Assembly (NCBI GenBank): GCA_027943245.1
Contig: JANDJZ010000443.1
Span: 1 to 54,169, forward strand
Source: Acanthamoeba sp. SK_2022b
Lineage: Eukaryota; Discosea; Longamoebia; Acanthamoebidae
Reading direction: 5' to 3'
DNA length: 54,169 nt
Shown: positions 26,326 through 34,520 of the stretch, one piece after another
Numbering within the stretch: position 1 is the first letter of the stretch
How the letters are laid out: every line of letters starts with the position of its first letter
Position numbers and translations under genes: made by a program
Notes under the pieces: model-generated
Database searches by the model: none
What the model was told of the DNA's origin: nothing
What the model saw: only the letters and a program-made list of their open reading frames with translations

Positions 26326-29154
26326 ATGACGGACGAGCTGGGCGGCTTGGCGCGCCCTGAGGTGTCGCACGAGGACGCGGCGCGGGTCGCGCAGGAGCGC
26401 TGGGGCGTCGCAGGGGAGGTCGTCGAGCTCGGCAGCAACCAGGACCGCAACTTCCGCGTCGGCGGCGGGCACGTGCTCAAGGTCGCCAACGCGGCGACGG
26501 ACGTGGCCGAGCTGGAGGCGCAGAACGCGTCCATTGCCGTGCTGGCCGACGCCGGCCTGCGGGCACCGCGCCCGGTCGAGAGCGTCGACGGCCGCACGGT
26601 CGAGGCCGTGACGATCGGCGGGGTGACGCTGCACGCGCGGCTGCTGACCTACGTCGAGGGCACGCCGCTCATGGACGTCCCGAGCTTCGGCGACGCCGAG
26701 GCGCGGCTGCTCGGCGAGACCGCCGGACGCATCGTCGCCGCGCTCGCCGGCTTCGAGCACGCGGGCACCGTGCGGACGACCCAGTGGGACCTGCGCGCCG
26801 CGCCCGACGTCGTCCGCGGGCTGCTGCACCACGTGCCCGACAGCCTGCGGGCCCAGGTCGCGAACGTCACCGTCGACGCGGTCGCCCGGGTGGCCGCGGT
26901 GTCGGGCGGGCTGCCGCTGCAGGTGGTCCACGGCGACGTCACGGACGACAACCTCGTGCTCGACGACGACGGGCAGGTCGGCGTCATCGACCTGGGCGAC
27001 CTCATGGTCAGCTGGCGCGTCGCCGAGCTCGCCGTGGCGATCACCGGCGTCCTGGCCAACGGGTGCGACGACCCGCTGACGTCGCTCGCCGCCGTCCGCG
27101 CCTTCGCCGATCAGGTGCCGCTGGAGCGGGCCGAGGTCGCCGCGCTGTGGCCGCTCGTCGTGCTGCGGTGCGCCGTGCTGGTGACGAGCGCGGCCGAGCA
27201 GCTGGCGATCGACGCGGGCAACGACTACGCCGCCGAGCGCACCGCGCGCGAGTGGCGAGCGTTTCGCCTCGCCACGTCCTTCGACCTGGACGAGATGACC
27301 GTGCTGGTGGCTGCGGCCGCCGCCGGCGTCGAGCACCGTCCAGCCCGGCTCGGACGCCTGCTGCCCGACGACCTCACGACCGCCGTCGTCGACCTGTCCG
27401 TCACGAGCCCGGCCCTCGACGAGGGAGGCTGGCTGGAGCCGGACGCCGAGCGGGACGTCCTGGTGCGCGCGGCCGGCGACGGGGCGGCTTCCACGCGCTA
27501 CGCCGAGCACCGGCTCACCCAGGCGCGTCCGCTCGCGCCGCGCGGCAGCGCCCGCACGTTCGCGCTCGGCGTCGACCTCGTCGTCCCCGAGGGGACGCCC
27601 CTGGAGCTGCCGTTCCCGGGCGAGGTCGTCCGGTCGGCGGCAGGGGTCGACCTGCGCGGCGAGTCGCTGGTCCTGAGCGTTCGCGGCACGGTCGTGGAGG
27701 GCGACGGGCTCGGGCTCGCGTCCGGCCACCTGCGCGTCCAGCTGCACCGCGCGGACGCCCCGCGGGCGCCGTTCCTGGTGTCGCCGCGGGCGCAGGCGCT
27801 GTGGCGCGTCCTCAGCCGGGACCCGTCCGCGCTGCTCGGCGTCGACGTCGCCGCGCCCCAGTCCGACGCCGGCGACGTCCTCGCCCGGCGCGACTCCGCG
27901 TTCGCCCAGGTGCAGGAGCACTACTTCACCGCGCCGCCGCAGGTCGAGCGCGGCTGGCGCGAGCACATGGTCGACACCCAGGCGCAGGTCTACGTCGACG
28001 TGGTCAACAACGTCGCGACGACCGGGCACGCGCACCCGCACCTGGTCGAGGCGGCCACGCGGCAGTGGTCGCTGCTCAACACCAACTCGCGCTTCCACTA
28101 CGCCGCGGTGGCCGAGCTGTCCGAGCGGCTGGCCGCCCTCGCGCCGGACGGGCTCGACAGCGTCTTCCTGGTCAACAGCGGCAGCGAGGCCGTCGACCTG
28201 GCCATCCGGCTCGCGCAGGTCGCCACCGGACGTCCGCGGATGCTCGCGGCCCGCGAGGCGTACCACGGCTGGACGATGGCCTCCGACGCCGTGTCGACGT
28301 CGCTGGGCGACAACCCCCGCGCGCTCGAGAGCCGTCCGGCCTGGGTCGAGCTGATGGACGCGCCCAACAGCGTCCGCGGCACGCACCGCGGACCGGACGC
28401 GGCCACCGGGTACCTCGCCGACCTCGACGGCCAGCTCGAGGCGCTCGGCGAGTCCGGACGCGCGGAGCTGGCCGGCGTCGTCATCGAGCCGATCTTCGGC
28501 AACGGCGGGGGAGTGCTGCTGCCCGACGGCTACCTCGCCGGCGTCTTCGAGCGGGTGCGCCTGCTCGGCGGGGTCTGCATCAGCGACGAGGTCCAGGTCA
28601 GCTACGGCCGCCTCGGCGAGCACTTCTGGGGCTTCGAGCAGCAGGGCGCCGTGCCGGACGTCATCACCGTCGCCAAGGCGATGGGCAACGGCCAGCCGCT
28701 CGGCGCGGTCATCACCACCCGCGCGATCGCCGAAGCGTTCGCCGCGGAGGGCTCGTTCTTCAGCTCGGCCGGCGGCAGCCCGGTCAGCTCGCGGATCGGG
28801 CTGGCCGTGCTGGACGTCCTGGAGTCCGAGGGCCTGCAGGAGAACGCGCGCGTCGTCGGCGGCCACTTCCGCGACCGGTTGCTGGCTCTCGCCGAGCGTC
28901 ACCCGGCCATCGGCGCCGTGCACGGGCTCGGCCTCTACCTCGGCGTCGAGCTGGTCACCGACCGCGAGACGTTTGCGCCGGCGACGACGCTGGCCACGGA
29001 CGTGTGCGACCTGCTGCTCGAGCTCGGCGCGATCGTCCAGCCCACCGGCGACCACAAGAACGTCCTCAAGATCAAGCCGCCGCTGGTCATCACGCGCGAG
29101 AGCGTGGACTTCGTCGTCGACGCCCTGGACCGCACGCTGTCGATGCTGGGGTAG
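26326..29154 (+). CDS. Kinase / M23-like / class III aminotransferase-fold fusion protein
   Basis: 942 aa with three parts. Residues 1-340 are an APH/homoserine-kinase-II-type small-molecule kinase (catalytic HGDVTDDN 202-209, IDLGD 221-225). About 380-500 is an M23-like/lipoyl-like beta domain (FALGVDLVVPEGTPLELPF) without an obvious HxH zinc site. About 540-942 is a PLP class III aminotransferase fold with Schiff-base Lys784 in VAKAMGNG. Related eukaryotic proteins are hydroxylysine kinase and the ETNPPL/PHYKPL phospho-lyases. The fusion could phosphorylate a hydroxylated amine and then eliminate phosphate. The substrate is unknown. ATG follows GAGGGAGAG. Confidence 0.88.
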   Translation: MTDELGGLARPEVSHEDAARVAQERWGVAGEVVELGSNQDRNFRVGGGHVLKVANAATDVAELEAQNASIAVLADAGLRAPRPVESVDGRTVEAVTIGGVTLHARLLTYVEGTPLMDVPSFGDAEARLLGETAGRIVAALAGFEHAGTVRTTQWDLRAAPDVVRGLLHHVPDSLRAQVANVTVDAVARVAAVSGGLPLQVVHGDVTDDNLVLDDDGQVGVIDLGDLMVSWRVAELAVAITGVLANGCDDPLTSLAAVRAFADQVPLERAEVAALWPLVVLRCAVLVTSAAEQLAIDAGNDYAAERTAREWRAFRLATSFDLDEMTVLVAAAAAGVEHRPARLGRLLPDDLTTAVVDLSVTSPALDEGGWLEPDAERDVLVRAAGDGAASTRYAEHRLTQARPLAPRGSARTFALGVDLVVPEGTPLELPFPGEVVRSAAGVDLRGESLVLSVRGTVVEGDGLGLASGHLRVQLHRADAPRAPFLVSPRAQALWRVLSRDPSALLGVDVAAPQSDAGDVLARRDSAFAQVQEHYFTAPPQVERGWREHMVDTQAQVYVDVVNNVATTGHAHPHLVEAATRQWSLLNTNSRFHYAAVAELSERLAALAPDGLDSVFLVNSGSEAVDLAIRLAQVATGRPRMLAAREAYHGWTMASDAVSTSLGDNPRALESRPAWVELMDAPNSVRGTHRGPDAATGYLADLDGQLEALGESGRAELAGVVIEPIFGNGGGVLLPDGYLAGVFERVRLLGGVCISDEVQVSYGRLGEHFWGFEQQGAVPDVITVAKAMGNGQPLGAVITTRAIAEAFAAEGSFFSSAGGSPVSSRIGLAVLDVLESEGLQENARVVGGHFRDRLLALAERHPAIGAVHGLGLYLGVELVTDRETFAPATTLATDVCDLLLELGAIVQPTGDHKNVLKIKPPLVITRESVDFVVDALDRTLSMLG

Positions 29155-29338
29155 GTGAGTGGTCGGCCCTTCACGAGTGGTCGCCCGAGGGGCTGATGAC
29201 GAGCGAGCTGGGTGGGTGCGCCGCTCGGTTCGTCGGCTCGGCCGTGCCTCGTTCTTGAGGCTCGTCGATGGAGCAGATCGAGCTGAAAATGTCCTGGATT
29301 CCTGGGGATTTCGGGTGGTTCCTGTCGGACGCGCGAGG

Positions 29339-29344
29339 TAGGAT
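29339..29344 (+). promoter_or_regulatory. -10 box TAGGAT of the DUF222-HNH gene
   Basis: TAGGAT lies directly before the LexA-type box, so transcription would start within or just after the operator. This arrangement suits repression by LexA. Confidence 0.5.
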
Positions 29345-29345
29345 A

Positions 29346-29357
29346 GAACAAACGTTC
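29346..29357. promoter_or_regulatory. LexA (SOS) box GAAC-AAAC-GTTC
   Basis: An exact GAAC-N4-GTTC palindrome with flanks TA and GA, one base away from the full Gram-positive consensus TCGAAC-N4-GTTCGA. It sits 17 bp before the start codon and abuts the -10 box. DUF222/13E12-family genes of Mycobacterium tuberculosis are known LexA targets, which supports the assignment. Confidence 0.75.
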
Positions 29358-29373
29358 GACACGGGGGTCTCGG

Positions 29374-30678
29374 ATGCTGATCGACCAGCTGGAGGGGTTG
29401 CGCGGTGAGTTGCGTGAGCTCGAGGCGTGGTCGCTGACGGACGCCGAGCTGCGCTCCGTCACCGTCGAGCTTCAACGGACGATCGCGAGCCTGACCGAGA
29501 CGGCCGTGCGGCTGACGAGCGCTGCCGAGGACCGGGCGCTGCCCCGTGAGGACGGCAACGCCTCGACCGTCGCTTGGCTGGCGAGCACGACGGGCATCGC
29601 CCGACGTGAGGCGTCGCGGATCGTGAAGCTCTCGCGTCTCGACGCGACTCGTGGTCTGGCGACGCGGGAGGCTTGGTCCAGCGGTGAGGTGTCGACCGAG
29701 CAGGCGTCGATCATCCTGACCGCGCTGGACCGGTTGCCGGAGTGGTTCGTGGCCGCGCAGCACGATGACGCCGAGGCCACGCTCCTGCGGCACGCGTCGG
29801 ACTTCGCGGCCGACGACCTGCGGCGACTCGCGAATCGGATCGTCGAGGTCGTGGACCCGCTGGCGGCGGACGAGGTGATCGGTGAGCAGCTGGAGCGTCA
29901 GGAGAAGCAGGCCTGGTCCGAGGCGCACCTGACGTTCGCGCCGCGCGGAGACGGACTCACCTGGGTGCGCGGCGCGCTGCCCGACGTGCAGGCGGACATG
30001 CTCCGCACCGTCCTCGAGGGCCTCTCGGCACCGCGACGCCTGGATGCTCTGTTCCGGGACGTCGACGGTGAGCACTCCGACGCCGAGATGGGGCGGCTGG
30101 ACCACCCGCGGCGGATGGGCCAGGCGTTCTGCGAGCTGATCGAGCACCTGCCGCAGGATGCGTTCCCGCAAGCGGGGGGCCTCATGGCCACGGTGACGGT
30201 GAACCTTGACTACGACGACCTGCAGCAGCGGGTCTCACGGGCCACGCTCTCGACCGGGTGCGACCTGAGCGCCAGCCAGGCACGCCGCCTGGCCTGCAAC
30301 GCCGGCATCCTCCCCCTCGTGCTGAACGGCGACTCCCAGGTCCTCAACCTCGGCCGTGCCGACCGGTTGCACGACCGGAACCAGCGCATCGCCTTGGCCA
30401 AGCGCGACGGCGGTTGCTCGTGGAAGGGCTGTGACCGGCCACCGGCCTGGTGCGAGGCCCACCACCTCAGACCGTGGAGCGAGGGTGGCGAGACCTCCGT
30501 CGACAACGGTGCCCTGTTCTGCTTCGCCCACCACCACCTGCTTCACGACTCCGACTGGTCAGCGAGGTTGGCCGAGGACGGCGTCGTCGAAGTGATCCCA
30601 CCACCACGGATCGACCCGCAGCGGCGACCCCTGCGCCACGCCAGACACGTCAGGCTGCGGCCCCTCGTGCCCGCCTGA
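29374..30678 (+). CDS. DUF222 (13E12 repeat family) protein with C-terminal HNH endonuclease
   Basis: 434-aa actinobacterial family protein. The N-terminal two thirds is helical DUF222 (LQRTIASLTETAVRLTSAAE region). The C-terminus has an HNH nuclease: RDGGCSWKGCDRPPAWCEAH, then HLRPWSEGG, then NGALFCFAHHHLLH, with zinc-type cysteine pairs. It is predicted to bind and cut DNA. Such genes occur as many dispersed copies in actinobacterial genomes. The SOS box in front suggests induction by DNA damage. It stands alone between backbone genes with no flanking repeats seen. Confidence 0.93.
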   Translation: MLIDQLEGLRGELRELEAWSLTDAELRSVTVELQRTIASLTETAVRLTSAAEDRALPREDGNASTVAWLASTTGIARREASRIVKLSRLDATRGLATREAWSSGEVSTEQASIILTALDRLPEWFVAAQHDDAEATLLRHASDFAADDLRRLANRIVEVVDPLAADEVIGEQLERQEKQAWSEAHLTFAPRGDGLTWVRGALPDVQADMLRTVLEGLSAPRRLDALFRDVDGEHSDAEMGRLDHPRRMGQAFCELIEHLPQDAFPQAGGLMATVTVNLDYDDLQQRVSRATLSTGCDLSASQARRLACNAGILPLVLNGDSQVLNLGRADRLHDRNQRIALAKRDGGCSWKGCDRPPAWCEAHHLRPWSEGGETSVDNGALFCFAHHHLLHDSDWSARLAEDGVVEVIPPPRIDPQRRPLRHARHVRLRPLVPA

Positions 30679-30724
30679 TCCCTCGGCACAGGAGCAGCGC
30701 GGCGCGGTGTGCCACGCTGGGGGC

Positions 30725-31357
30725 GTGCGGAAGATCCTCGGGGCGGTGCTGCTCGCCGCCGGCCTGTCCGTGCTCGGGTGGCTGGCCTGGCAGTACTGGG
30801 GCACGAACTGGCAGTCCCAGCAGCGGCACGCCGACGTCACCCGCACCCTCGAGAAGACCTGGTCGTCCGACCAGCCCACCGCCGCCACCGAGTTCGGCGA
30901 GGCCTCCGCGATCCTGCGCATCCCGCGCTTCGGCGACGACTGGTCCGTGCCGGTGCTCGAGGGAGCGTCCGACGAGGTGCTCGCGGCCGGCGTCGGGCAC
31001 ATGCCGGACACGGCTGAGCCGGGGGAGCGCGGCAACCTCGGCCTCGCCGGGCACCGGGTGACCCACGGCGAGCCGTTCGCTCGCATTCGCGACCTGCGGC
31101 CCGGCGACGAGGTCGTGATCGAGACCGTCGACGCCACCCACACGTACGTCCTCGACACCAGCGGCACGGACCTCGACGTCCGTTTCACCGACACGTGGGT
31201 GCTCGACCCGCGTCCGCGCAACCCCGACGGAGGGACGGGCCCCACGGACGCCGCCGAGCTCATCACGCTCGTGACGTGCGCGGAGATCTTCCACACCGAC
31301 GACCGCACGGTCGTCTTCGGCCACCTCGAGCGGTCCGAGCCGAAGCCCGGGCGCTGA
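30725..31357 (+). CDS. Class E-type sortase
   Basis: Membrane-anchored transpeptidase that attaches secreted proteins to the cell wall. The 210-aa protein has one N-terminal membrane helix (residues 4-23), a linker, then a sortase beta-barrel with His110 (GLAGHRVTHGEPF), Cys185 (TLVTCAEI) and Arg194 (HTDDRTVVFGH), the full catalytic triad. GTG 30725 is chosen because a weak -10 (CACGCT) ends 6 nt before it; GTG 30707 is the alternative. No LPxTG- or LAxTG-type substrate gene lies next to it, as is common for housekeeping class E enzymes. Confidence 0.88.
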   Translation: MRKILGAVLLAAGLSVLGWLAWQYWGTNWQSQQRHADVTRTLEKTWSSDQPTAATEFGEASAILRIPRFGDDWSVPVLEGASDEVLAAGVGHMPDTAEPGERGNLGLAGHRVTHGEPFARIRDLRPGDEVVIETVDATHTYVLDTSGTDLDVRFTDTWVLDPRPRNPDGGTGPTDAAELITLVTCAEIFHTDDRTVVFGHLERSEPKPGR

Positions 31358-31407
31358 GCGGGACGAGAAAGTCCGCTGCGGGCGTCGATCCGGCGCGGGC
31401 GGGTGAG

Positions 31408-31413
31408 TAGGTT
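31408..31413 (+). promoter_or_regulatory. -10 box TAGGTT, leaderless start
   Basis: TAGGTT, then 6 nt, then ATG 31420; no Shine-Dalgarno sequence. The same geometry recurs in the window. Confidence 0.45.
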
Positions 31414-31419
31414 GCTGGC

Positions 31420-31731
31420 ATGGCCGAGATCGAGACCGTGCACAACACCGACAAGCACCGCTACGAGGCGTGGATCGACGGCGTGCGCGCCGGCTTCGCC
31501 GAGTACCAGCTGACCGACGAGCTCATCGTCTTCACCCACACCGAGGTCGACCCGAAGTTCGAGGGCCAGGGCGTCGGGTCCGCCCTCGCCCGGTTCGGGC
31601 TCGACGACGTCCGCGCCGACGGCACCCGTCGCGTGCTGCCGCTGTGCCCGTTCATCAAGGGCTGGATCGGCCACCACCGCGACTACGTCGACCTGCTCTA
31701 CGGGGTCCCGCAGTCGACTGCGAAGGACTGA
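31420..31731 (+). CDS. Small GNAT-fold N-acetyltransferase (YjdJ/Gtn type)
   Basis: 103-aa single-domain protein of the short GCN5-related acetyltransferase group. The family pattern is clear: a beta-hairpin with YEAWIDGVRAGFAEYQL, FTHTEVDPKFEGQGVGSALARF (the acetyl-CoA pyrophosphate loop QGVGSA) and the C-terminal LPLCPFIKGWIGHH with the conserved Cys-Pro-Phe. Substrates of this group are unknown. It appears monocistronic, with a leaderless promoter. Confidence 0.88.
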   Translation: MAEIETVHNTDKHRYEAWIDGVRAGFAEYQLTDELIVFTHTEVDPKFEGQGVGSALARFGLDDVRADGTRRVLPLCPFIKGWIGHHRDYVDLLYGVPQSTAKD

Positions 31732-31783
31732 CCGACTCCGCCTCGACGGGCTCGCGGAGCGATCCGCCCCTACCGTCGAGGGC

Positions 31784-31987
31784 ATGGACCTGGACGACGC
31801 GATCCTGCAGGCGCTGGCCGACGGCGGACGCGCCCCCGAGCTGATCGCCGCCACCGTGGACGTGCCGCTGGACGACGTCCGGGCGCGCCTGGACGTGCTC
31901 GAGGCCGCCGGTGCCGTGGTCTCGGTGGAGCTGCCGTCCCAGCCGCCGCGCCAGCAGTACCGGCTCGCGGCGGGCGGTGGTGCGTGA
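31784..31987 (+). CDS. Small winged-helix-like protein
   Basis: 67 aa, predicted as a lone helix-turn-helix/wing: ILQALADGGRAPELIAATVD, then VPLDDVRARLDVLEAAGAVV and a final hairpin YRLAAGGG. It resembles the DNA-binding part of ArsR/MarR-like regulators. A TACCGT box lies 7 nt before its ATG. Its TGA overlaps the start of the SRPBCC gene, so the two are co-expressed; it may regulate that gene or act with it. Function is inferred. Confidence 0.6.
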   Translation: MDLDDAILQALADGGRAPELIAATVDVPLDDVRARLDVLEAAGAVVSVELPSQPPRQQYRLAAGGGA

Positions 31988-32373
31988 TGGCGGGGCTGCA
32001 CGGGGGACGCTGGACGGTCGAGCGGCACTCCCAGGCGTCCTCGGACGCCGTCTGGCGCCTGCTCACCGACACCGCGGCGTGGCCCGTGTGGGGACCGACG
32101 GTGCGGCGCGCCGAGATCGACGGCGGCGAGGTGGTCGAGGGGGCCCGCGGCACGGTGTGGACGCCGGTCGGCGTGCCGCTCCCGTTCGTCGTCACCGACG
32201 TCGACCCGGAGCACTCCTGGGCCTGGAGCGTCGCCGGCGTCCCGGCCACGACCCACGAGGTCGAGCCGGTGCTCGGCGGCTGCGTCATCCGCATGACCGC
32301 GCCGCTGTGGGCGCCCGCCTACCTGCCCGTGCTGGAGGTCGCGCTGCGTCGTCTCGACCGCATGGCCCGCTGA
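31987..32373 (+). CDS. SRPBCC (START/Bet v1-like) family protein
   Basis: 128 aa (129 from the overlapping GTG 31984). The opening WTVERHSQASSDAVWRLLTDTAAWPVWGP is the classic first strand, helices and W-x-x-W pattern of polyketide-cyclase/SRPBCC proteins, which hold hydrophobic ligands in a deep cavity. The ligand is unknown. It is coupled to the small winged-helix gene through TGATG and converges on the SCO1664-type gene. Confidence 0.82.
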   Translation: MAGLHGGRWTVERHSQASSDAVWRLLTDTAAWPVWGPTVRRAEIDGGEVVEGARGTVWTPVGVPLPFVVTDVDPEHSWAWSVAGVPATTHEVEPVLGGCVIRMTAPLWAPAYLPVLEVALRRLDRMAR

Positions 32374-32401
32374 GCGTCCTCGACGAGCTCAGGGACGTCG
32401 G

Positions 32402-33169
32402 CTAGAACGGGGGCCAAGGGACCGGCGGCATCGGCCCGCTCGGGGCGGGGAACACTCCCGCGTCCAGCAGCACGTCGCAGCGGGCGAGCAGCGCCTCGAT
32501 CTCGTCGCCGGTGAGGTAGTCCTCGAGCGTCCGGGCGAGCCCGTCGTCCAGGGCGTCGCGCACGCGCTCGACGCCCGCGCGCTCCTCGTCGGTGAGCGGC
32601 TGCCCGATCCAGCCCCACAGCACGGTGCGGAGCTTGTGCTCGGCGTGCAGCGAGACGCCGTGGTCGACGCCGTGCCGGTGGCCGCCGGGCATCTCCAGCA
32701 CGTGCCCGCCCTTGCGGTCGGCGTTGTTGATGACGACGTCGAGCACGGCCATGCGGCGCAGCGCGGCGGACTCCTCGTGGACGACCGAGACGACCTCCTC
32801 GTCCTCGTCGAGGCCGTCCATCACGTGGTGCCAGCCCTCGGGCAGCTCGCCGGCCGGGACGACGGTGACCGCCTCCTGCTCGGGATCGGCCTCGACCCAC
32901 CGCTGCACCATGCCGACGCCGTGCGGCCCGTCGCGCAGCCAGGTGGGCGGGACGACGTCCCAGCCGGTGGCTTCCGAGACGAGGTACGCGGCGACCTCGC
33001 GCTGGGCGAGGGTGCCGTCGGGGAAGTCCCACAGCGGACGCTCGCCGGCGACCGGCTTGTAGACGACCTGCACGTCGCCGATCGTGGCCAGGAACGTCGC
33101 GTTGGACGCCGGCATGATGCGGCCGAGCAGGACGAGCTCGCCCTCGAGCAGGTCGGCGGTCTCGGTCAC
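32402..33169 (-). CDS. SCO1664-family protein (PI3/4-kinase-like fold)
   Basis: 255 aa from GTG 33169, which overlaps the DUF3090 stop by 4 nt. Kinase-like features: VVYKPVAGERP (nucleotide-binding lysine), VLDVVINNADRKGGHVL (a catalytic-loop-like Asp/Asn pattern) and HGVDHGVSLH (DHG metal-binding-like). The family is conserved across actinobacteria and its reaction is unknown. It always travels with DUF3090 and the histidine phosphatase, so a phosphoryl or adenylyl transfer and removal cycle is conceivable (speculative). Confidence 0.88.
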   Translation of the reverse strand: MTETADLLEGELVLLGRIMPASNATFLATIGDVQVVYKPVAGERPLWDFPDGTLAQREVAAYLVSEATGWDVVPPTWLRDGPHGVGMVQRWVEADPEQEAVTVVPAGELPEGWHHVMDGLDEDEEVVSVVHEESAALRRMAVLDVVINNADRKGGHVLEMPGGHRHGVDHGVSLHAEHKLRTVLWGWIGQPLTDEERAGVERVRDALDDGLARTLEDYLTGDEIEALLARCDVLLDAGVFPAPSGPMPPVPWPPF

Positions 33170-33735
33170 CGGAAGCCGTCGGGCAGCTCGCAGACGTGCC
33201 CCTCGTCCATCGGCAGGCCGCACAGCGAGCAGATCGGGCGCCCGGACGCGACGACGTCCCGCGTGCGCTTGGTGAACGCGCGGGCGGCGCCGACCGGGAT
33301 GCGCACCTGCATGACCTGCTCGGGCAGCGACTCGGGGAGGTCCACCAGCTCGTCGAGCTCCTCGAGACTCTCCACCTCGACCTCGACGATCGGGAACGCC
33401 TCGATGACGACCTGGCCGGTCGACGGGTCCCAGCCCAGGCTCATCGCGCCGGCGCGGAACGCCTCGTCGATGGGCGTGTCGAGCGGGTCCTCGTCCACGA
33501 GCGCCTCGTCGGCGAGCGGGGGGATGCTGTACGGGTTGCCGTCCTCGGCCATGAGCTCGTCGAGCACCTCGTCGATCTTCTCGGCGAGCGCGAAGGACTG
33601 CTCCTTCTCGATCGAGACGCTCACCAGGCGCTGGCCGTCGCGGGCCTGCAGGTAGAACGTGCGCTCACCGGGACGTCCGACGGTGCCGACGACGAAACGG
33701 TCAGGCCAGTCGAACTCGTGGACGATCGGTGCCAT
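33166..33735 (-). CDS. DUF3090 family protein (YLQ-type) with C-terminal zinc motif
   Basis: 189 aa. ATG 33735 is chosen because a -10 box (TAGAGT on the minus strand, 33743-33748) ends 7 nt before it. The core opens IVHEFDWPDRFVVGTVGRPG; the tail CSLCGLPMDEGHVCELPDG has a CxxC-x8-HxC pattern likely to bind zinc. A strongly acidic stretch runs through the middle. The function is unknown. It is coupled to SCO1664 by a 4-nt overlap and follows the phosphatase by 10 bp. Confidence 0.88.
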   Translation of the reverse strand: MAPIVHEFDWPDRFVVGTVGRPGERTFYLQARDGQRLVSVSIEKEQSFALAEKIDEVLDELMAEDGNPYSIPPLADEALVDEDPLDTPIDEAFRAGAMSLGWDPSTGQVVIEAFPIVEVEVESLEELDELVDLPESLPEQVMQVRIPVGAARAFTKRTRDVVASGRPICSLCGLPMDEGHVCELPDGFR

Positions 33736-33742
33736 GGGGCCC

Positions 33743-33748
33743 ACTCTA
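33743..33748 (-). promoter_or_regulatory. -10 box TAGAGT of the DUF3090 gene (leaderless)
   Basis: Read on the minus strand, TAGAGT is followed by 7 nt and ATG 33735. It overlaps the last codon of the phosphatase gene, giving DUF3090-SCO1664 an internal promoter. Confidence 0.45.
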
Positions 33749-34453
33749 GGAGCGTGCGTCAACGGGCGCCGCCGGGCCCGCGCCGCCACCGACCGCGGCG
33801 TCGTCGCCGGACGGCTTCGCGCGCAGCCACGACAGGTCGCCGGCGTGCGTGTTCATCGCGACGACGTAGGGCCGCGCGGGCGTGTAGCGGACGATCGAGA
33901 CGGACGCCGGGTCGACGCCGAGGCGCTGGAACGAGTCCAGGTGCATCCCCAGCGCGTCCGCCAGCACCGACTTGATGATGTCGCCGTGACTGACCGCGAC
34001 CCAGACCGCGTCCGCGCCGTGCTCGGCCTCCACCTGCGCGTCGCGCCGACGCACGGCCTCGACCGCGCGTGACTGCATCGACACCATCGACTCGCCACCG
34101 GGGAAGACGACCGCGGACGGCTGGTTCTGCACGACGGACCAGAGGTCGTCCTTCGCGAGATCGGCGAGGGCCTGCCCCTGCCAGTCGCCGTAGTCGGCCT
34201 CGGTGAGCGCGTCGTCGATGGTGACCGTGGTGGCCTGCTCCTGGTGCATCGCGACGGCCGCGGCGGTCTGGCGGCAGCGCTCGAGCGGGCTCGACACGAC
34301 GTCCACGAGCGGGACGACGGCCAGCCGCTCGCCGGTGCGCGCGACCTGCTCGCGTCCGGTCTCGTCCAGCTCGACGCCCGGGGTGCGTCCGGCGAGGGTG
34401 CCGCTGGCGTTCGCGGTGGTGCGTCCGTGCCGGACGAGGATGACGGTGGCCAT
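33746..34453 (-). CDS. Histidine phosphatase family protein (MSMEG_4193 type)
   Basis: 235 aa. Phosphohistidine active-site motif LVRHGRTTANASGTLAGR near residue 6, second conserved histidine in AVSHGDIIKSVLADAL, and catalytic acid in LTEADYGDWQG. ATG 34453 is chosen over the upstream GTG because a TACGCT box (34460-34465, minus strand) ends 6 nt before it. First gene of the actinobacterial trio with DUF3090 and SCO1664, which in mycobacteria lies near the mycothiol ligase gene mshC (from memory). The substrate is unknown. Confidence 0.9.
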   Translation of the reverse strand: MATVILVRHGRTTANASGTLAGRTPGVELDETGREQVARTGERLAVVPLVDVVSSPLERCRQTAAAVAMHQEQATTVTIDDALTEADYGDWQGQALADLAKDDLWSVVQNQPSAVVFPGGESMVSMQSRAVEAVRRRDAQVEAEHGADAVWVAVSHGDIIKSVLADALGMHLDSFQRLGVDPASVSIVRYTPARPYVVAMNTHAGDLSWLRAKPSGDDAAVGGGAGPAAPVDARS

Positions 34454-34459
34454 GCCGCG

Positions 34460-34465
34460 AGCGTA
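34460..34465 (-). promoter_or_regulatory. -10 box TACGCT of the histidine phosphatase gene
   Basis: On the minus strand TACGCT is followed by 6 nt and ATG 34453, the same leaderless layout as neighbouring genes. Confidence 0.45.
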
Positions 34466-34520
34466 GAGGTCCCTCACCAACGGGATGCAGCGCGTGGCGC
34501 CGTGTCAGTACGGTCGGTAC

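Noticed and set aside
26056..30171. 1371-codon open frame antisense to the kinase-aminotransferase and DUF222 genes
   Set aside because: Low-complexity Arg/Asp/Val sequence with no motif; it spans two well-supported genes on the other strand.
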